Source: Chloroflexota bacterium
Lineage (GTDB): Bacteria > Chloroflexota > Anaerolineae > Anaerolineales > Villigracilaceae
DNA length: 64,000 nt
Assembly: GCA_024224815.1 (NCBI GenBank)
Contig: JAAENC010000350.1
Location: 16,425 to 80,424 of the forward strand
Direction: 5' to 3'
The translations under genes were made by a program, and so were the position numbers. The notes beneath the pieces were generated by a model. That model searched no databases. It was not told where the DNA came from and saw nothing but the letters and a program-made list of their open reading frames with translations. Shown here one piece after another: positions 61,644 to 64,000 of the stretch (positions are counted from its first letter, which is position 1; each line of letters starts with the position of its first letter).

Positions 61644-62921
61644 ATGCCTATAAAAGAACTCTTTGAAGGAAAGCGATTAAGAAAAAACAAAAGTAGGCTA
61701 GTGTTTGTATGGTCTGCTATTGTAGTGTTGTCTTTGCTTCTGAGTTTTTGGAATGAATATAACGAAATAAGGAATATTGCAGAAAATACAGCGAGAGCGA
61801 GCTTCTATAAAGATCTCGCTTTTCGTGTTTGGGGGGCTTCTCATGGCGGTGTTTATGTGCCTGTAACAGAAAGAACGCAGCCAAACCCTCACTTGAGCCA
61901 TATACCAAAGCGCGACATCCAACAACCGGATGGCACATTACTTACTTTAATGAATCCTGCTTATATGTTAAGGCAGATGATGAATGAATATCCGGGTTTA
62001 TATGGCGCTCAAGGGAGAATAACGAGCTTGCAGTATCTTTATGATGGGAATGCGCCAGATGACTGGGAAAAAGAAGCTCTTTTGGCCTTTGAAATCGGCG
62101 TAGATGAAGTCTTTGAATACGTAGATATAGAAGGAGAGCCTTATCTTCGATTGATGCGTCCAATGATTACTGAAGAAGATTGTTTGAAATGCCATGCTTT
62201 TCAGGGATACGAAGTCGGTGATGTGCGAGGTGGAATAGGAGTTTCTGTACCACTAACACCGCTCTACAGAATGGGTGTAGAGCATAATTACACCGCCGTT
62301 TTTGGCTATTTCTTTTTATGGTTGCTGGGGTTTTTAGGAATCAAGCAAGCGATAAAACAGGAAATGCTCTATCTGAAAAAACATAGATATTTACAAGAAA
62401 AATTACAAGACCAAGCAGTTCGTGACCCTCTTACGGGGATATTCAATCGTCGCTATATGGAAGCTACACTTCAACAAGAGCTTGCAAAAGTGGCTCGAAC
62501 AAGAAATCCTTTGAGTCTTGTGATGATAGACCTGGATGGATTGAAAAAAATCAACGATCTATACGGTCATTTTCTGGGGGGAGACAGAGCAATAAAGGCA
62601 CTTGCCAGTGAAATCCAATCTCTGTGTAGAGAAAGCGATGTTTTTTGTCGTTATGCCGGAGATGAATTTATCGTTATTCTCTCTGGTACTTCTTGCCAGG
62701 CTGCATATAAACGAGCATTAGAGTGGCGAGAAGCTGTAGAAAAAGTGAAGATCAAATCGGTTGACGCAGAGTTTAGCATCACAATTTCGGCGGGTATCTC
62801 GGCGTATCCGGCTCACGGGGAAACGCTCACCAGCTTGATACAGCACGCAGATGATGCGCTCTACCAAGCCAAAAAACAGGGGCGAAATCGTGTGGTTATG
62901 TGTGAAAAAACAGAAAAATAA
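61644..62921 (+). CDS. Haem-binding (DUF3365-like) diguanylate cyclase
   Basis: The 425-residue protein has two membrane helices (19-36 and about 216-234) enclosing an extracytoplasmic DUF3365/Tll0287-like domain with a c-type haem motif CLKCH (180-184). A cytosolic GGDEF domain follows with AGDEF (338-342) and an inhibitory site RESD (329-332), five residues before it. The cyclase should be active. It probably senses redox or gas through haem and makes c-di-GMP. No clear ribosome-binding site is seen at ATG 61644. Confidence 0.85.
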   Translation: MPIKELFEGKRLRKNKSRLVFVWSAIVVLSLLLSFWNEYNEIRNIAENTARASFYKDLAFRVWGASHGGVYVPVTERTQPNPHLSHIPKRDIQQPDGTLLTLMNPAYMLRQMMNEYPGLYGAQGRITSLQYLYDGNAPDDWEKEALLAFEIGVDEVFEYVDIEGEPYLRLMRPMITEEDCLKCHAFQGYEVGDVRGGIGVSVPLTPLYRMGVEHNYTAVFGYFFLWLLGFLGIKQAIKQEMLYLKKHRYLQEKLQDQAVRDPLTGIFNRRYMEATLQQELAKVARTRNPLSLVMIDLDGLKKINDLYGHFLGGDRAIKALASEIQSLCRESDVFCRYAGDEFIVILSGTSCQAAYKRALEWREAVEKVKIKSVDAEFSITISAGISAYPAHGETLTSLIQHADDALYQAKKQGRNRVVMCEKTEK

Positions 62922-63072
62922 ATTAAAACAGAACGCGTGTTCACTCTTAATCTACTATCGTAGATTTTGTATAATGTGCCCGCAGTGAAAGATGCGGGGC
63001 TCTTAAGCAGCATATCGCTTCTTTTATACGGGAAGATGTATAATATCTACATGAACCCTAAAGGAGTTGGGC

Positions 63073-63867
63073 ATGAAAAAAGCCAAGTATAAAAAGCACG
63101 AGATCCCCGAAGCCTATGTGGAAAAGTGGCAAAAAAACGTTGATTTTGTGGCTGAAATATACGATGTTCCTGTAGCGTTAATAATGCGTGTTCTTTCCAA
63201 GCAAATAGAGGTGCTTGTGACCAGTAATACAGATGGTAATCCTTACGAAGCTTATGAGAAAGCAGACTTAGAAACAGGGCTTTATTGTGAAGCTGTGATG
63301 GAGACAAGGGAATAGTTGTTGGTGCCCAATGCGCTAGATGACCCGCATTGGGAGAATAATCCAGACGTCGAGCTAAATATGATCCACTATTTAGGGGTGC
63401 CTCTTATATGGTTCGACAACTCCGTTTTCGGTACATTATGTGTTCTGGATGATAAAACTCGCCAGCATTCTGAGGTAAACAAGAAACTGCTATGGCACTT
63501 AAAAGAAATCATTGAAGGGGATTTTAGGATCTTTGGGTATTCAAAGGAGTTGGAAACAAGCAATACAATACTTGAAGAGCGCGTAAAGGAGCGTACAGGA
63601 GAACTGCAAAAAGCTAACGAGCAATTGGGCATTCAGCTTGCAGAGATAAAAAAAATGGAACATGTTTTGAGAGAGTTATCAATTCGCGATTCACTTACGG
63701 GGCTTTTTAATCGCCGTTATATGGAAGAGACTCTTCAGCAGGAACTTGCTAGAGCCTCACGTAAAAATGAGAAGCTTAGCATTGTGATGATAGATATTGA
63801 TACCCTTAAGGAAATTAACGATCAATATGGTCATATAGAAGGTGGAGACAAAACCCTTATAACCTGA
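63073..63867 (+). pseudogene. GAF-GGDEF diguanylate cyclase, interrupted and truncated
   Basis: AAAGGAG precedes ATG 63073. An N-terminal GAF domain runs to an in-frame TAG at 63313, and the same frame continues with the rest of the GAF domain (HYLGVPLIW, FGTLCVLDD). A coiled coil and the start of a GGDEF domain follow (RDSLTGLFNRRYMEETLQQEL). The frame ends at GGDKTLIT, before the GGDEF active site, where IS sequence begins. The GGDEF start is nearly identical to that of the neighbour at 61644, showing a duplication. Confidence 0.8.
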
Positions 63868-64000
63868 GTTATGTTTAGCAGACGATATTCGGTAAGGTTG
63901 GCTTCAAATTCAATGCAGGCTTGATCGGTTTGAGCGCATAAGCAATCAGGCCAGAGATCAGATTGACCAAAAAGTTTGTGAAACTACGATGCCTTGAGTG
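63862..64000 (-). mobile_element. Insertion sequence end (IS982-like)
   Basis: Sequence homology to the diguanylate cyclase stops near 63862. A - strand reading frame begins directly beyond, ending at 63875. The probable IS end starts ACCTGAGTTATG. The rest of the element is outside the window, so neither the inverted repeats nor a target duplication can be confirmed. Confidence 0.6.
63875..64000 (-). CDS. C-terminal fragment of an IS transposase
   Basis: The 41-residue end reads [23 protein letters not shown] and finishes [15 protein letters not shown]. By recall, the HSRHRS-NFLVNL-GLIAY-KP pattern resembles the end of IS982-family DDE transposases. The N-terminal part lies beyond the right edge. 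It points into the disrupted signalling gene. Confidence 0.55.
   Translation of the reverse strand, partial: HSRHRSFTNFLVNLISGLIAYALKPIKPALNLKPTLPNIVC

Noticed and set aside
63051-63092. A leaderless short ORF at ATG 63051, 6 nt after TATAAT.
   Set aside because: It is only 13 codons and overlaps the better start at 63073, which has AAAGGAG. The -10 box probably just serves the longer gene.
63313-63315. TAG read as pyrrolysine or suppressed, giving a functional GAF-GGDEF protein.
   Set aside because: The downstream GGDEF domain is itself cut off by the IS before its active site, so decay is simpler. No pyl genes are in the window.
1-64000. CRISPR arrays, prophage or a classic defence island.
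   Set aside because: No evenly spaced direct repeats, cas genes, phage structural genes or restriction-modification genes are visible.

Overview
The window reads as a chromosomal segment of an anaerobic, probably fermentative member of the Chloroflexota, most likely class Anaerolineae. This is inferred from gene content and style. Lipoproteins carry Thr/Pro-rich linkers. An isopentenyl phosphate kinase occurs with a type-2 isopentenyl-diphosphate isomerase. The formate-tetrahydrofolate ligase resembles the eukaryotic C1-synthase type. Pyruvate phosphate dikinase and pyruvate kinase are both present, as is a NuoB-NuoCD-NuoI module. No 16S rRNA or other phylogenetic marker RNA is present, so the assignment is an inference.

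Layout: 1-1.7 kb holds two paralogous lipoprotein genes flanking a membrane protein. 1.9-8.3 kb carries rnd, a YjbR-like gene, a beta-CASP nuclease, tRNA-Ser(CGA), a split glutamine-dependent NAD synthetase, a possible small RNA, a SWIM protein and a YkuD transpeptidase. 8.4-14 kb has an Mrp ATPase, the nuoB-nuoCD-nuoI operon, a divergent COG2345-type regulator and a receiver-only response regulator. 14.2-24.9 kb has ppdK, a sirtuin, a YbaK-like/cupin pair, a HEAT-repeat protein, an MBL-kinase-hemW operon and a lipoprotein. 25-31.8 kb has GNAT/YjbQ, fhs, isopentenyl phosphate kinase and several small enzymes. 31.9-42.8 kb has mgtE behind a short proline-containing leader ORF, smpB, a patatin/esterase operon, a second YkuD protein, a ccdA-tlpA-glutaredoxin/DUF2085-pgeF cluster and yggS-yggT-yggU. 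42.8-54.3 kb has a TPR lytic transglycosylase, acpP, fni, recJ, pyk, a CoA-transferase, ald and argF. 54.4-61.4 kb has MBL, a DUF58-MoxR pair, an AI-2E family permease, a zinc peptidase and a cyclophilin. 61.6-64 kb has a haem-binding diguanylate cyclase and a second diguanylate cyclase gene destroyed by an amber codon and an insertion sequence.

The metabolic genes fit together around pyruvate and C1 units: PPDK and pyruvate kinase at the PEP/pyruvate node, alanine dehydrogenase, an acyl-CoA hydrolase/transferase for acid release, and formate-THF ligase. The ccdA-tlpA genes and many lipoproteins point to an active extracytoplasmic face.

The most notable regulatory signal is a recurrent promoter layout. 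In at least six genes a TANNNT -10 box lies exactly 6 or 7 nt before the ATG with no ribosome-binding site, as expected for leaderless mRNAs. Four families of palindromic intergenic repeats are scattered through the window. The other points that stand out are the mgtE leader ORF, the glutaredoxin-DUF2085 fusion, the split NadE, the isopentenyl phosphate kinase with IDI-2, the eukaryote-like FTHFS and the IS-disrupted signalling gene at the right edge.
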